A DNA stretch of 64,000 nucleotides from contig NZ_FMCR01000006.1 of NCBI RefSeq assembly GCF_900091575.1, positions 248,001 through 312,000 on the forward strand, written 5' to 3'. The position numbers and the translations under genes were made by a program. This stretch comes from Micromonospora saelicesensis. Lineage in GTDB: Bacteria > Actinomycetota > Actinomycetes > Mycobacteriales > Micromonosporaceae. Of this stretch, positions 7,979 through 15,871 are shown piece after piece; position 1 is the first letter of the stretch; each line of letters begins with the position of its first letter. The notes below the pieces were generated by a model, which was not told where the DNA came from, searched no databases, and saw nothing but the letters and a program-made list of their open reading frames with translations.

Positions 7979-8650
7979 ATGGCGTACGCCCAGGCTGGCG
8001 ACCCGTCCGAGTTCACCGGGTTGACCGGCTGGGTGGCAACGGTGATCGAGGTGATGGGCCCGGTCGGCGTGGCGCTGCTGGTGGCGCTGGAGAGCATCGT
8101 CCCGCCGATCCCCAGTGAGATCGTGCTGGCGCTCGCCGGTTTCCTGGCCCACGAGGGCAAGTTCAACGTCGTCGTCGTGGTGCTGGCCGCGACGGTCGGC
8201 TCGCTGGTGGGCGCGTTGGTGCTCTACTGGCTGGGCGCGGCGCTGGGCGAGGAACGGCTCAAGCGCTGGCTGGACCACATCCCGTTGGTGGACAGCGACG
8301 ACCTGGAGAAGGCCGACAAGTGGTTCGAGCGGCACGGTCGGTGGGCGGTGCTGATCGGCCGGGTGGTGCCGGTGGTCCGCAGCCTGGTCTCCGTGCCGGC
8401 CGGGGCCAACCGGATGCCGCTGGGTGAGTTCATCCTGCTCACCACCATCGGCAGCGGGGTGTGGAACGGTCTCATCGTGGGCGCGGGTTACGCGCTCGGG
8501 AGCCGTTGGCAGGACGTCGAGCGCTACAGCGACTGGTTCAACTACGCGATCATCGCGGTCTTCGTCGTCATGGTGGTGATGTGGGTGATCCGTAAGGTCC
8601 GCCGCCGCCGGGAGCGCGACGACCGGCGGTCGGTGACCGCCGGTCGCTGA
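7979..8650 (+). CDS. DedA family membrane protein
   Basis: A 223-residue DedA/SNARE-associated (VTT) protein. It has the early ALESIVPPIPSEIVLALAGFLA, a central FERHGRWAVLIGRVVPVVRSLVS segment with the conserved GR..P..R..V motif, and AGANRMPLGEF. About five hydrophobic stretches are present, ending with a TM helix and an Arg-rich tail. DedA proteins are thought to move undecaprenyl phosphate or phospholipids between membrane leaflets. GGAAGG stands upstream of the ATG. The last 10 codons contain a perfect 12-bp hairpin that probably terminates transcription against the convergent chitinase. Confidence 0.9.
   Translation: MAYAQAGDPSEFTGLTGWVATVIEVMGPVGVALLVALESIVPPIPSEIVLALAGFLAHEGKFNVVVVVLAATVGSLVGALVLYWLGAALGEERLKRWLDHIPLVDSDDLEKADKWFERHGRWAVLIGRVVPVVRSLVSVPAGANRMPLGEFILLTTIGSGVWNGLIVGAGYALGSRWQDVERYSDWFNYAIIAVFVVMVVMWVIRKVRRRRERDDRRSVTAGR
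8620..8646. terminator. Hairpin embedded in the dedA 3' end
   Basis: CGACCGGCGGTC (8620-8631) and GACCGCCGGTCG (8635-8646) pair perfectly with a GGT loop, inside the last codons of dedA. Only 12 bp separate the dedA and chitinase stops, so coding DNA appears to have been used for a bidirectional terminator. Confidence 0.65.
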
Positions 8651-8662
8651 TCCGCGTCCCGC

Positions 8663-10228
8663 TCAGCCGAACTGGGCGGTGATCGACGTGAACTCCCACG
8701 TGTTCTGTGCGATGCCGGAGCAGTTGGCGACGACGCCCCCGCCCGGACACGGCCGGTCCCGGTTGACCGACCAGAACGTGAACCGGCTCAGCCCGCGTGC
8801 CTTCGCCCAGTCACGGATCTGGGTCCAGGTGGCCGGTGAGGTCAACTCCTGCTGGTCGGAGAGCCCGTTCATCCCGGAGATGCCCATGTGGGCGTACGCC
8901 GTCGCGTCGGACCAACCGAAGGCCGTCTTCAGCGTGTTCTTCAGCCCTTCGGCGGCGTTGACAGTGCTCTGGTACATGTTGGCCCCGCCACCGAAGTCGA
9001 ACGGCATGATCGTGAAGGTGTCGATGTTGACGCCCAGCGCGGCGGCCTGGTTGATCAGCCGGGTGCCGTAGTACGACGGGCCGGTGGTCGTGGTGCCGAA
9101 CGTGATGATGGTCTTCAGACCCGGGTTGTTCTGCTTGACGATCTTCAGCGCGCCGAGGATCCGGTCCTGCACGACCTCGTTCTCGAACTCGTCGCTGTTC
9201 TCGATGTCGATGTCGATCGCCTTGAGCCCGAACGCGTTGATCACCTGCTGGTACGCCCCGGCCAGGGCACTGGCCGAGGAGCAGTTCGGGCCGAGCTTGT
9301 TGCCACTCCAACCGCCGATGGACGGGATCACGTCGCCGCCGGCCGCCCGGATGGCCGCGATGGTGTTGGCGTGCGCGCCCCCCGTGAGCGGGCCACCGCC
9401 GTCCCAGGCCGGGGTGCAGCCACCGCCGGAGAGCACGAACGCGATGGTGAACCACTTCACGCCGGTCGCCGACATGACCGTCGCCGGGGCGGGCGGGTCA
9501 CCCCAGCCCGGGTAGAGGTAGGGCGCGACGGCCATCGAACCGCCGCCACCGGTGCAGCCGGTGGTGCTCGCGGCGACCGCTGTCGACCGCGCCGACTCCC
9601 CCGCGGAGTTGTACGCGGCGACCGTGTAGCTGTGCGCCGAGCAGGCGGCCAGGCCGGAGACGGTCGTCGAGGTGCCGGTGACGGTGGCGCGGACCGTCGA
9701 GCCCTCGTACACGCGGTAGCCGGTCACCGTGCCGCCGACCACGTTCCAGGCCAGCGAGACCGCCGACGCGGTGGTGCCGGTGACGCGCAGACCGCCCGGA
9801 GTGCCGGGGGCGCCTGGCGGGGTGGTCGGGCCGCCCGCGCAGGGCGAACCGTTGACAGTGCAGTTGATGGGGTCGCCGGTGCCAGCGACGATGAAGCCGA
9901 ACGAGGTGCTCGCGCCAGCCCCCAGGGCGCCGTTCCAGGACTGGTTTCGGGCGGTCACGTGCTGACCCGAACTGCTCACCAGGGCGTCCCAGGCCGACCC
10001 GACCGTGCTGCCGGCGGGCAGGTCGAACTGAACGTCCCAGGAGGTGATCGCCGTGGACGTGTTGTTGGTGACGGTGAACTTCGCCTCGTACCCGCTGCTC
10101 CAGCTGCTGGTGCGGGCGAAGGCGGCGGTGGCGGCGGACGCGGCCTGCGGCGCCACGACGGTGGCCGCCACCAGTGCGGCGGCCAGCGCGACGGCGAACG
10201 TCGCCGCGCGGGGGGATCGGAGTTTCAT
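8663..10228 (-). CDS. Secreted chitinase: CBM2 - FnIII - GH18
   Basis: A 521-residue secreted enzyme. A signal peptide (residues 1-34, ending near APQAASA) is followed by a family 2 carbohydrate-binding module (about 35-130, with SWNGALGAGAS), a fibronectin type III domain (about 145-225, with GYRVYEGS and YTVAAYNSAGES), and a GH18 domain (about 235-521). The catalytic strand reads KAIDIDIE near residue 340, so the DxDxE core is intact, but the first Asp of DxxDxDxE is a Lys, as in a subset of GH18 enzymes. GVIPSIGGW-like GDVIPSIGGW is the second conserved strand. It should cut chitin outside the cell. GGAGG five bases before the ATG fixes the start. Confidence 0.9.
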   Translation of the reverse strand: MKLRSPRAATFAVALAAALVAATVVAPQAASAATAAFARTSSWSSGYEAKFTVTNNTSTAITSWDVQFDLPAGSTVGSAWDALVSSSGQHVTARNQSWNGALGAGASTSFGFIVAGTGDPINCTVNGSPCAGGPTTPPGAPGTPGGLRVTGTTASAVSLAWNVVGGTVTGYRVYEGSTVRATVTGTSTTVSGLAACSAHSYTVAAYNSAGESARSTAVAASTTGCTGGGGSMAVAPYLYPGWGDPPAPATVMSATGVKWFTIAFVLSGGGCTPAWDGGGPLTGGAHANTIAAIRAAGGDVIPSIGGWSGNKLGPNCSSASALAGAYQQVINAFGLKAIDIDIENSDEFENEVVQDRILGALKIVKQNNPGLKTIITFGTTTTGPSYYGTRLINQAAALGVNIDTFTIMPFDFGGGANMYQSTVNAAEGLKNTLKTAFGWSDATAYAHMGISGMNGLSDQQELTSPATWTQIRDWAKARGLSRFTFWSVNRDRPCPGGGVVANCSGIAQNTWEFTSITAQFG

Positions 10229-10313
10229 GGTGGCCTCCAGGGACCGGTGTGGTGGGGGGTTTTCGCCTGCGTCGTCGAGCGGCGCTCGGCGCGCGGGCGG
10301 ATGGTGCCGATGC

Positions 10314-10347
10314 CCTGCGCGGCCGGGCGGGGTGCCGGCCGCGCAGG
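10314..10347 (-). terminator. Terminator between the two chitinase genes
   Basis: CCTGCGCGGCCGG (10314-10326) and CCGGCCGCGCAGG (10335-10347) form a perfect 13-bp stem with an 8-nt loop. It lies downstream of the upstream chitinase stop (10384), so the second chitinase probably has its own promoter in the remaining 85 bp. Confidence 0.7.
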
Positions 10348-10383
10348 TGGTGGCGCCGACGCCGGTGCGGACGTCGGCACTGC

Positions 10384-11769
10384 TCAGGGCAGGGTGTCCA
10401 GGTGCGGGCCCACAGTGTTGGCGAAGCCGTTGCCGTTGCTGACGTCCCAGTTCACCGACCAGGTCATCGCGCCCCGGATGCCGGGGTAGGTGCGCGGCGG
10501 CCGGAAGCTGCCGCAGTTGGTGCCCCGGGCCAGGCAGTCCAGGGCGGCGTTCACCACGCTGGGCGCGACGATGCCGCCACCGGCCGCCCCCGCTCCGGCG
10601 GGCAGGCCGAGGCCGACCTGGTCGGGGCGGAGCCCGGCCTCCAGCTGGATGCAGGCCAACGCGACGATGAAGTTCACGGTGCCCTGGCCGTACGCGGCGT
10701 TCTGGTCGCAGCCGAGCATCGCGCCGGAGTTGTAGTACTGGGTGTTGACGACGGTGAGGATGTCCTTGATGTCGAGCGCCAGCTTGAAGTAGCCGCCGGC
10801 CGGGTTCTGCATGTCGATGGTCTGCGGCGCCATCGCGATGATCAGGCTCGACCCGACAGTGGCCCGCAGCGCGCGCAGCGCCTGCGCCATGTACGTGGGG
10901 TTGAGCCCGTTCTCCAGGTCGATGTCGATTCCGTCGAAGCCGTACCGGGCGATCAACGCGGCGGCCGTGTCGGCGAACGCGGCGGCCGAGGCGGCGTTGT
11001 TCACGGCGACCCGGCCGGTCTCGCCACCGACGGAGAGGATGACCCGCTTGCCCCGGCTGCGCAGGGTGCGCACGTCGGCGGTGAAGTCCGCGTCGGTGTA
11101 GCCGCCCAGCGCGGCGGCCAGCCCGGGGTCGATGCCGAAGGTGAGCGCTCCCGGCGTCGCGGTGGCCTCGGCGAAGGCGACCGCCACCAGGTCGTACTCG
11201 GCCGGCACGTCTCGTAGCCGCAGCTCGACGGCGGGGTTGTCGAAGTTGTGCCAGTACCCGGTGAGCAGGTGTTTCGGCAGTCCACCGGTGGGCGGGTCGG
11301 TCGGCGGAGGGGTGGTCGGCGGAGGCGTCGTCGGCGGGGGCGTGGTGGGCGGCGGCGTGGTGGGTGGGGTGCCGCCGGCGCAGGACGCCCCGTTGAGCTG
11401 GCAGCCGCCCGGCGAGCCGGAGCCGCTGGCCAGGAAGCCGAAGGAGACCGACGCGCCCGGGGCGATGGCGCCGTTCCAGGACCGGTTGGTGAAGGTGTGC
11501 CGCTGGCCGGCTGAGCTGAGCAACGCGTCCCAGTAGCTGCCGAGGGTGGTGCCGGACGGCAGGTCGAAGGCGAGGCTCCAGCCGTTGACGGTCGAGCTGC
11601 CGCCGTTGGTGATGGTGTACTTCCCTTCCCAACCGGAGCCCCAGTCGGCGGTCTTGACGAAGCTGGCGGTGGCTCCGGCGGCGTACGCGGGCAGCGCCAC
11701 CCAGGCCGCGCCGAGTGTCGCCGCGAGGGCGGCGACGAGGGACAGGACAAGGGTTCTGGCAGGCTTCAT
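10384..11769 (-). CDS. Secreted chitinase: CBM2 - Pro/Thr linker - GH18
   Basis: A 461-residue secreted enzyme with signal peptide (cleavage near ALPAYA-AGA), CBM2 (about 35-130), a TPPPTTPPP-type linker (about 130-160) and a GH18 domain beginning HLLTGYWHNFDN. The catalytic motif DGIDIDLE is complete, with the acid Glu near residue 285, and RVILSVGGE is the paired conserved strand. This architecture is that of endo/exo-chitinases of streptomycetes. It shares CBM2 type but a different GH18 subfamily with the next gene, so the two are complementary rather than duplicates. The start is fixed by GGAGG five bases before ATG 11769. Confidence 0.92.
   Translation of the reverse strand: MKPARTLVLSLVAALAATLGAAWVALPAYAAGATASFVKTADWGSGWEGKYTITNGGSSTVNGWSLAFDLPSGTTLGSYWDALLSSAGQRHTFTNRSWNGAIAPGASVSFGFLASGSGSPGGCQLNGASCAGGTPPTTPPPTTPPPTTPPPTTPPPTDPPTGGLPKHLLTGYWHNFDNPAVELRLRDVPAEYDLVAVAFAEATATPGALTFGIDPGLAAALGGYTDADFTADVRTLRSRGKRVILSVGGETGRVAVNNAASAAAFADTAAALIARYGFDGIDIDLENGLNPTYMAQALRALRATVGSSLIIAMAPQTIDMQNPAGGYFKLALDIKDILTVVNTQYYNSGAMLGCDQNAAYGQGTVNFIVALACIQLEAGLRPDQVGLGLPAGAGAAGGGIVAPSVVNAALDCLARGTNCGSFRPPRTYPGIRGAMTWSVNWDVSNGNGFANTVGPHLDTLP
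11287..11385. repeat. Tandem repeat coding the Pro/Thr linker
   Basis: A 15-18 bp imperfect tandem repeat of GGTGG/GGCGG units encodes four TTPPP blocks of the chitinase linker. It is a length-variable stretch within the gene rather than an intergenic element. Confidence 0.7.
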
Positions 11770-11829
11770 TCGGCCCTCCACGCCCGCAACGGGCATCCAT
11801 GGACGTCAACGTCACTGCTAATTATTAAG

Positions 11830-11841
11830 ACAGTTAACTGT
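11830..11841. promoter_or_regulatory. Palindromic operator candidate of the upstream chitinase
   Basis: A perfect 12-bp palindrome ACAGTTAACTGT in an unusually AT-rich island (11819-11845), 61-72 bp upstream of the chitinase ATG. It differs from the streptomycete DasR consensus (ACTGGTCTAGACCAGT), so another regulator of secreted hydrolases is likely. Confidence 0.55.
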
Positions 11842-11871
11842 TTCTGTCCAGGGGTCGCCCGGGTGAACGGA

Positions 11872-11902
11872 CCTCCCGTCGCGCGGGCGGCGCGACGGGA
11901 GG
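11872..11902 (-). terminator. Terminator of the GH16 glucanase gene
   Basis: CCTCCCGTCGCGC (11872-11884) and GCGCGACGGGAGG (11890-11902) form a perfect 13-bp stem with a GGGCG loop, 17 bp downstream of the glucanase stop (11919). Confidence 0.8.
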
Positions 11903-11918
11903 CCGCAGGGCGTCCGCC

Positions 11919-13328
11919 TCAGCGGCGGAAGGTGAACCAGTTGACGTTGACGAAGTCGTTGGGCTGGCCGCTGGTGAAGGTGAGATAGACGGTGTGCCGG
12001 CCCGTCACCCCGCCGCCGACGTTGCCGGGCACCGAGCGCCAGCTCTGCCAGCCGCCGGTGTTGCCGATCGCGAAGCTGCCGATGGGAGCCGCGGTCGGAC
12101 TGTCCAGCCGCACCTCCACCAGACCGCTCACCCCGCCCGCCGCGCCGGACGCGACCCGGGCCACGAAGTCGCGAGGCCCGCTGGAGCCGAACTCGACGCC
12201 GTCGTAGCGCGCCCAGTCCCCGTTACGCAGGGCGGCGATGTTCTGCCCGCCCTCGGCGCACGCCTCGACAGCCACGCCGTTCTGGGCGTTGAACGACTCG
12301 GCCTGGAGCTGCCCGTACGCGTCCCTCGTCCCGCCCGGCGGCGGGGTGGTCGGCGGCGGGGTGGTCCCGCCACCCCGGCGGTACACGGCCACGTAGTCGA
12401 CCAGCATCGGCCGACCCGGAACGGTCGCTGCGGTCGGCGTGCCGCTGCCGGCCACCCCGTTCGGGAAGGCACCGCCCATCGCCACGTTGAGCAACAGGAA
12501 GTAGCCGGCGTGCGAGGTCATCTGCGACCAGGCCGACGCGCCGACCTGACTCTGCGTGACGGTGTGGTAGAGCTGCCCGTCGACGTACCAGCGCAGTTGT
12601 TGGGGACTGATCGAGGCGTCCCACTCGAACCGGTACGTGTGGAACGCCGACTGGCAACTGGCGCCCGGGCAGGCCCGGGACGCGCCGAGGCCGTTCGACT
12701 CGTTGCAGGGTCCGCCCGGGGCCACGCCGCAGTGCAGCACGCCCCAGACGGAGTTGATGCCGTTGACGTTCTCCATCACGTCGAACTCGCCGATGCCCGG
12801 CCAGTTCTGGTAGTTGCCCCGGTAGGGCGCGCCCAGCGCCCAGAACGCCGGCCAGTAGCCGGACGCCGCCGCACCTGTGACGTTCGGCATCTGGATCCGG
12901 CCCTCGATCGCCAGCACGCCGCCGGCCGGGGCCTTGAAATCGCTGCGCACGGTCTCGATCCGGGCGGAGGTCCAGCCTCCCCCTCCGTCGCGCAGCGGCG
13001 TGATCCGCAGGTTGCCGCCGCCGTCGTGGCTCACGTTGGCGGTGCTGGCGGTGTAGTTCTGGATCTCGCCGGTGCCCCAGTTGCCCGGGCCGCCCGGGTA
13101 GTTGTGCCCCGTGTCGATGATCCAGTTGGCGGCCGACGGCAGGGTGCCGGCCGCGCCGGTGAAGTCGTCGCTCCAGACCGTGCTCCAGCCGGCCGGCGGT
13201 GGCGGAACGGCGGCCTGCGCGGTCATGGTGACGCCGGCCAGGGCGATGGTGGTAGCTGCGAGCAGGACGGACGCCAACAGTCGGCGGCGGACGGGTGGGG
13301 CGGCGGTGACCGCCAGGGGAGGTGGCAT
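11919..13328 (-). CDS. Secreted GH16 beta-glucanase with CBM6
   Basis: A 469-residue secreted enzyme. A signal peptide (residues 1-39, ending MTAQA) precedes a GH16 domain with the catalytic signature GEFDVMENV near residues 178-186 (ExDxxE: nucleophile and acid). Conserved Trp-rich segments are present (YWPAFWALG, WYVDGQLYH). A short TPPPTTPPP linker leads to a C-terminal CBM6 (about 330-469) with NGDWARYDGVEFG. The likely substrate is beta-1,3- or mixed-linked glucan (laminarin, fungal wall), fitting the adjacent chitinases. A promoter and a LacI-type operator lie directly upstream. Confidence 0.92.
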   Translation of the reverse strand: MPPPLAVTAAPPVRRRLLASVLLAATTIALAGVTMTAQAAVPPPPAGWSTVWSDDFTGAAGTLPSAANWIIDTGHNYPGGPGNWGTGEIQNYTASTANVSHDGGGNLRITPLRDGGGGWTSARIETVRSDFKAPAGGVLAIEGRIQMPNVTGAAASGYWPAFWALGAPYRGNYQNWPGIGEFDVMENVNGINSVWGVLHCGVAPGGPCNESNGLGASRACPGASCQSAFHTYRFEWDASISPQQLRWYVDGQLYHTVTQSQVGASAWSQMTSHAGYFLLLNVAMGGAFPNGVAGSGTPTAATVPGRPMLVDYVAVYRRGGGTTPPPTTPPPGGTRDAYGQLQAESFNAQNGVAVEACAEGGQNIAALRNGDWARYDGVEFGSSGPRDFVARVASGAAGGVSGLVEVRLDSPTAAPIGSFAIGNTGGWQSWRSVPGNVGGGVTGRHTVYLTFTSGQPNDFVNVNWFTFRR

Positions 13329-13357
13329 GGACGTGCCTCTCTGCGGGGGGACGGATC

Positions 13358-13373
13358 GAGAGAGCGCTCTCTC
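13358..13373. promoter_or_regulatory. LacI-family operator at the glucanase start point
   Basis: A perfect 16-bp palindrome GAGAGAGCGCTCTCTC. It resembles the GGGAGCGCTCCC operators of actinomycete cellulase repressors CebR/CelR (known family motif) and starts 3 bp after the -10 box. A bound repressor would therefore block transcription initiation, with derepression by an oligosaccharide expected. Confidence 0.75.
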
Positions 13374-13376
13374 AGA

Positions 13377-13405
13377 GTTGTACGTCCCGTCAACACAGTT
13401 GTCAA
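13377..13405 (-). promoter_or_regulatory. Sigma-70-type promoter of the GH16 gene
   Basis: On the minus strand a perfect -35 box TTGACA (13400-13405) and a -10 box TACAAC (13377-13382) are spaced by exactly 17 bp. The -35 box contains the TGA stop codon of the preceding YidC gene. The predicted start point falls within the operator at 13358-13373. Confidence 0.75.
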
Positions 13406-14154
13406 CGTCGATCTATGTCGGCCGGTCGAGTTGCCTGCGGCCGCCGGAGCACCGCCTGCTCAAGGGCCGACCACACGCTCGTGGTCACCAGGTAGATCAC
13501 CGCGGCGAGCGGCAGCACCAGCGCCACCAGCACTGTCGTGAACGGCAGCAGGGGCAGCAGCCGACCGAGCGTGGCCGCCCCCGGCCCCTCGGTCGGCGTA
13601 CCGGCCACCGTGCCCACCGCCGCCGACGCCCGGCGGGCCCGCCGCGACGACCACCAGGCCACCACCAGCAAGACCAGCAGCAGTACGCCGAACAGCGGTC
13701 CGGCCGCACCGGCCAGCCCGTCGCTGAGATGGTGACCCAGTGGCACGCCGGCCAACCGCTCGTCCAGCAACCCGGTGCCGCCCTCACTGGTGCTGAACAA
13801 CCGGTACAGCACCAGCAGGAACGGCGCCTGGATGAGCAACGGCAGGCAGCCGGCGATCGGGTTCGCGCCGGCCTCGCGGTACAACGTGAACACCTCGCGC
13901 TGAAGCGTCGCCGGGTCGTCCGCGTACCGCTGCTGGAGGTCACGCACCTGTGGGGCGAGCGCCGCGCGGCGCCGCTCGCCGCGGACCTGCGCGACGGTCA
14001 GCGGCGAGATCAGCAGGCGGACGGCGATGGTGAAGAGCACGATGGCGGCGGCGGTCGCTGCGCCGCCGGCCAGTGGTTCGAGCAGCTCGGTGAGCCAGGA
14101 CAGCGCGCTGCCGGCAGCGGCGACAGTGTCGTGCAGTGGTGCGAAGGCAAGCAT
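13402..14154 (-). CDS. YidC/Oxa1 family membrane insertase
   Basis: A 250-residue membrane protein of the YidC/Oxa1/Alb3 family. The first core helix IVLFTIAVRLLISPLT carries the conserved positively charged Arg, followed by the cytoplasmic coiled region (LAPQVRDLQQRYADDPATLQREVFTLYREAGANP) and AGCLPLLIQAPFLLVLYRLFS. Later helices are FGVLLLVLLVVAWW and TTVLVALVLPLAAVIYL. It is shorter than, and separate from, the housekeeping yidC normally next to rpmH/rnpA, so it is a second paralogue. It follows a DUF6412 gene; GAGGGG seven bases upstream of ATG is the ribosome binding site. Confidence 0.85.
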   Translation of the reverse strand: MLAFAPLHDTVAAAGSALSWLTELLEPLAGGAATAAAIVLFTIAVRLLISPLTVAQVRGERRRAALAPQVRDLQQRYADDPATLQREVFTLYREAGANPIAGCLPLLIQAPFLLVLYRLFSTSEGGTGLLDERLAGVPLGHHLSDGLAGAAGPLFGVLLLVLLVVAWWSSRRARRASAAVGTVAGTPTEGPGAATLGRLLPLLPFTTVLVALVLPLAAVIYLVTTSVWSALEQAVLRRPQATRPADIDRR

Positions 14155-14160
14155 GGGAAG

Positions 14161-14170
14161 CCCCTCGGTC
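14161..14170 (-). promoter_or_regulatory. YidC Shine-Dalgarno region that can pair with the DUF6412 stop region
   Basis: The minus-strand sequence GACCGAGGGG just before the yidC ATG contains its ribosome binding site. Its exact complement CCCCTCGGTC occurs at 14263-14272 in the last codons of the upstream DUF6412 gene. In the mRNA the two can pair, so ribosomes finishing DUF6412 could open the yidC start. Confidence 0.4.
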
Positions 14171-14256
14171 CGATTCCGGTGAGGCCCTCCCCCGGGCGGT
14201 GTCCGCTCAGCAAGGGGGGCCGGTGACGGCGGGATCGGCCGCGTGGCGGCGAGGCG

Positions 14257-14550
14257 CTACGCGACCGAGGGGTGCCCCGGAGCGCGGGGACGAGGACGAC
14301 CGGCCGCATCCGGGTCGATCTGGCGAGGCATTCGGCGACTTCGGGAGCGGGCCCGCAGTCCGGCCCACCGCGGCCCGGCACCGGGCGCGCCCGCCCGGTC
14401 GTGCACCCGGGCCGCCAGCACCACCGCGAGCAGCACCAGGGCTGTCAACGCGGCGCCCGCCAGCAGGTCGACCGGTCGGTCCGCGAGCAGTGTGAGCTGG
14501 GCGTACGCGGACATCCACGCGACCCCGACATAGCCCAGCAGCACCGGCAC
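14257..14550 (-). CDS. DUF6412 domain protein
   Basis: A 97-residue small membrane protein. A hydrophobic N-terminal half (MPVLLGYVGVAWMSAYAQL and LLAGAALTALVLLAVVLAAR) is followed by a basic cytoplasmic tail ending DPDAAGRPRPRAPGHPSVA, a signature of the DUF6412 family often found next to YidC-like genes in Micromonosporaceae. The function is unknown; the constant neighbourhood suggests a partner or substrate of the insertase. It is first in a two-gene operon, 102 bp before yidC. No strong ribosome binding site was found before the ATG. Confidence 0.65.
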   Translation of the reverse strand: MPVLLGYVGVAWMSAYAQLTLLADRPVDLLAGAALTALVLLAVVLAARVHDRAGAPGAGPRWAGLRARSRSRRMPRQIDPDAAGRPRPRAPGHPSVA

Positions 14551-14711
14551 GGGCTCAGCATAGGACCCGCTGTCACGTCATCCAGCCGAATCCGGCGGCC
14601 CGCCCCGAGTACGACGCGCCGCCGCCACGTTTCCCGGCATCGCCACGTTGGGTAACCAACGGCGGACCAACGCGGACGGACCGCGAACGGTAGGAACGGA
14701 CGGGTGATGTG

Positions 14712-15848
14712 ATGACCGGTCAGGTGGCGGAGGCGCCCAGCGACATGGCTGCGGCGACCGGGTTGCTCACCGTGGGTGTCGAGGAGGAGTTCCTGCTCGT
14801 CGACCCGCACACCGGGGCCGCGGTTCCGGCCGTGGACCTGGTCATGGAGCAGGTGCCGGCCGAACTTCGCGGGCAGGTGGAGCGGGAGTTCCAGACCAGT
14901 CAGATCGAGATCGGCAGCCCGCCCGGCCTGGAGCTCTCGTCGATCCGGCACTCCCTCGGCGTCCTGCGTCGGGCGCTCTCCGACGCCGCCGAGCGGGCCG
15001 GCGTACGCCTGCTCGCCATCGGCACCGGCCCGGTGGACGGCCCGGTGCCGCCGGTCGTGGACAAGCCCCGCTTCGACCGGATGATCGAGCGCTTCCGGCT
15101 GCTCGTCCCCGGCCCCGGCAACAACGGCATGCACGTACACGTCGGCGTGCCCGACCCGGACACCGGCGTGCAGGTACTCAACCACGTACGGCCGTGGCTG
15201 CCGATGCTGCACGCGGTGACCACCAACTCGCCGTTCTCCCGGGGCGAGGACACCGGCTACGCCAGTTGGCGCTCGGTGGAGTGGGAGCGCTGGCCGTCGG
15301 TGGCGCCGACGCCGTTCCTGGAGTCGCACGAGCACTACCAGCGGCTGATCCGCCAGTTGATCTCCAGCGGGGTGATGCTCGACGAGGGGATGCTCTACTG
15401 GTACGCCCGCCTGTCGGCGAAGTACCCGACGGTGGAGCTGCGGATCGGCGACGTCTGCCCGTCGGTGGACGACGCGGTGCTGGTCGCCGCGCTGGTCCGG
15501 GCACTGGTGGCCACCGCCATGGCGGATGTCGAGGCCGGCCGGCCGGCGTTGCAGACCGACCACCACCTGCTGGTCGGGGCGCACTGGCGGGCCGCCCATG
15601 ACGGGCTGGAAGGCGAGGCCGTCGACGTCACCAACGGTGAGCTGCGCCCGGCGTGGGAGCTGTTGGACCGGTTCGTGGAGCGGATGCGGCCCGCGCTGGA
15701 GCAGCACGGCGACTGGGCCGAGGTGACCGACCTGCTGGGTGGGCTGCGCCGGCACGGCAGCGGCGCGGCACGGCAGCGCGCGGTGTTCGAGCGCACCGGC
15801 CGACTCACCGACGTGGTGCAGGACGTCGCACGGCAGACCCGCGGCTGA
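14712..15848 (+). CDS. Carboxylate-amine ligase, GCS2 (YbdK) family
   Basis: A 378-residue member of glutamate-cysteine ligase family 2. Diagnostic segments are the N-terminal GVEEEFLLVD (ATP/metal-binding strand), FQTSQIEIGSPP, GNNGMHVHVGV with the paired His, and ELRIGDVCPSVDDA near residue 240. Family members join glutamate, or another carboxylate, to an amine with ATP. Actinobacterial YbdK-type proteins have weak or unknown in vitro activity, so a glutathione or mycothiol role is not implied. ATG 14712 is preceded by a GTG one codon earlier; either may start it. A flavin disulfide reductase follows 23 bp downstream, a possible thiol-metabolism link. Confidence 0.85.
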   Translation: MTGQVAEAPSDMAAATGLLTVGVEEEFLLVDPHTGAAVPAVDLVMEQVPAELRGQVEREFQTSQIEIGSPPGLELSSIRHSLGVLRRALSDAAERAGVRLLAIGTGPVDGPVPPVVDKPRFDRMIERFRLLVPGPGNNGMHVHVGVPDPDTGVQVLNHVRPWLPMLHAVTTNSPFSRGEDTGYASWRSVEWERWPSVAPTPFLESHEHYQRLIRQLISSGVMLDEGMLYWYARLSAKYPTVELRIGDVCPSVDDAVLVAALVRALVATAMADVEAGRPALQTDHHLLVGAHWRAAHDGLEGEAVDVTNGELRPAWELLDRFVERMRPALEQHGDWAEVTDLLGGLRRHGSGAARQRAVFERTGRLTDVVQDVARQTRG

Positions 15849-15871
15849 TCACCGCGTGACAGGATGAACCC

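Noticed and set aside
5709..8024. A 771-codon plus-strand frame over the GH13 gene and the DUF1349 start
   Set aside because: It is the reverse complement of a clear GH13 enzyme with intact catalytic motifs; high GC commonly keeps such antisense frames open.
11287..11385. Intergenic minisatellite
   Set aside because: It encodes the Pro/Thr linker of a chitinase and is part of the gene.
8663..11815. A 1050-codon minus-strand frame that would fuse both chitinases
   Set aside because: In the upstream half it reads the first chitinase out of frame. The second chitinase has its own signal peptide and GGAGG.
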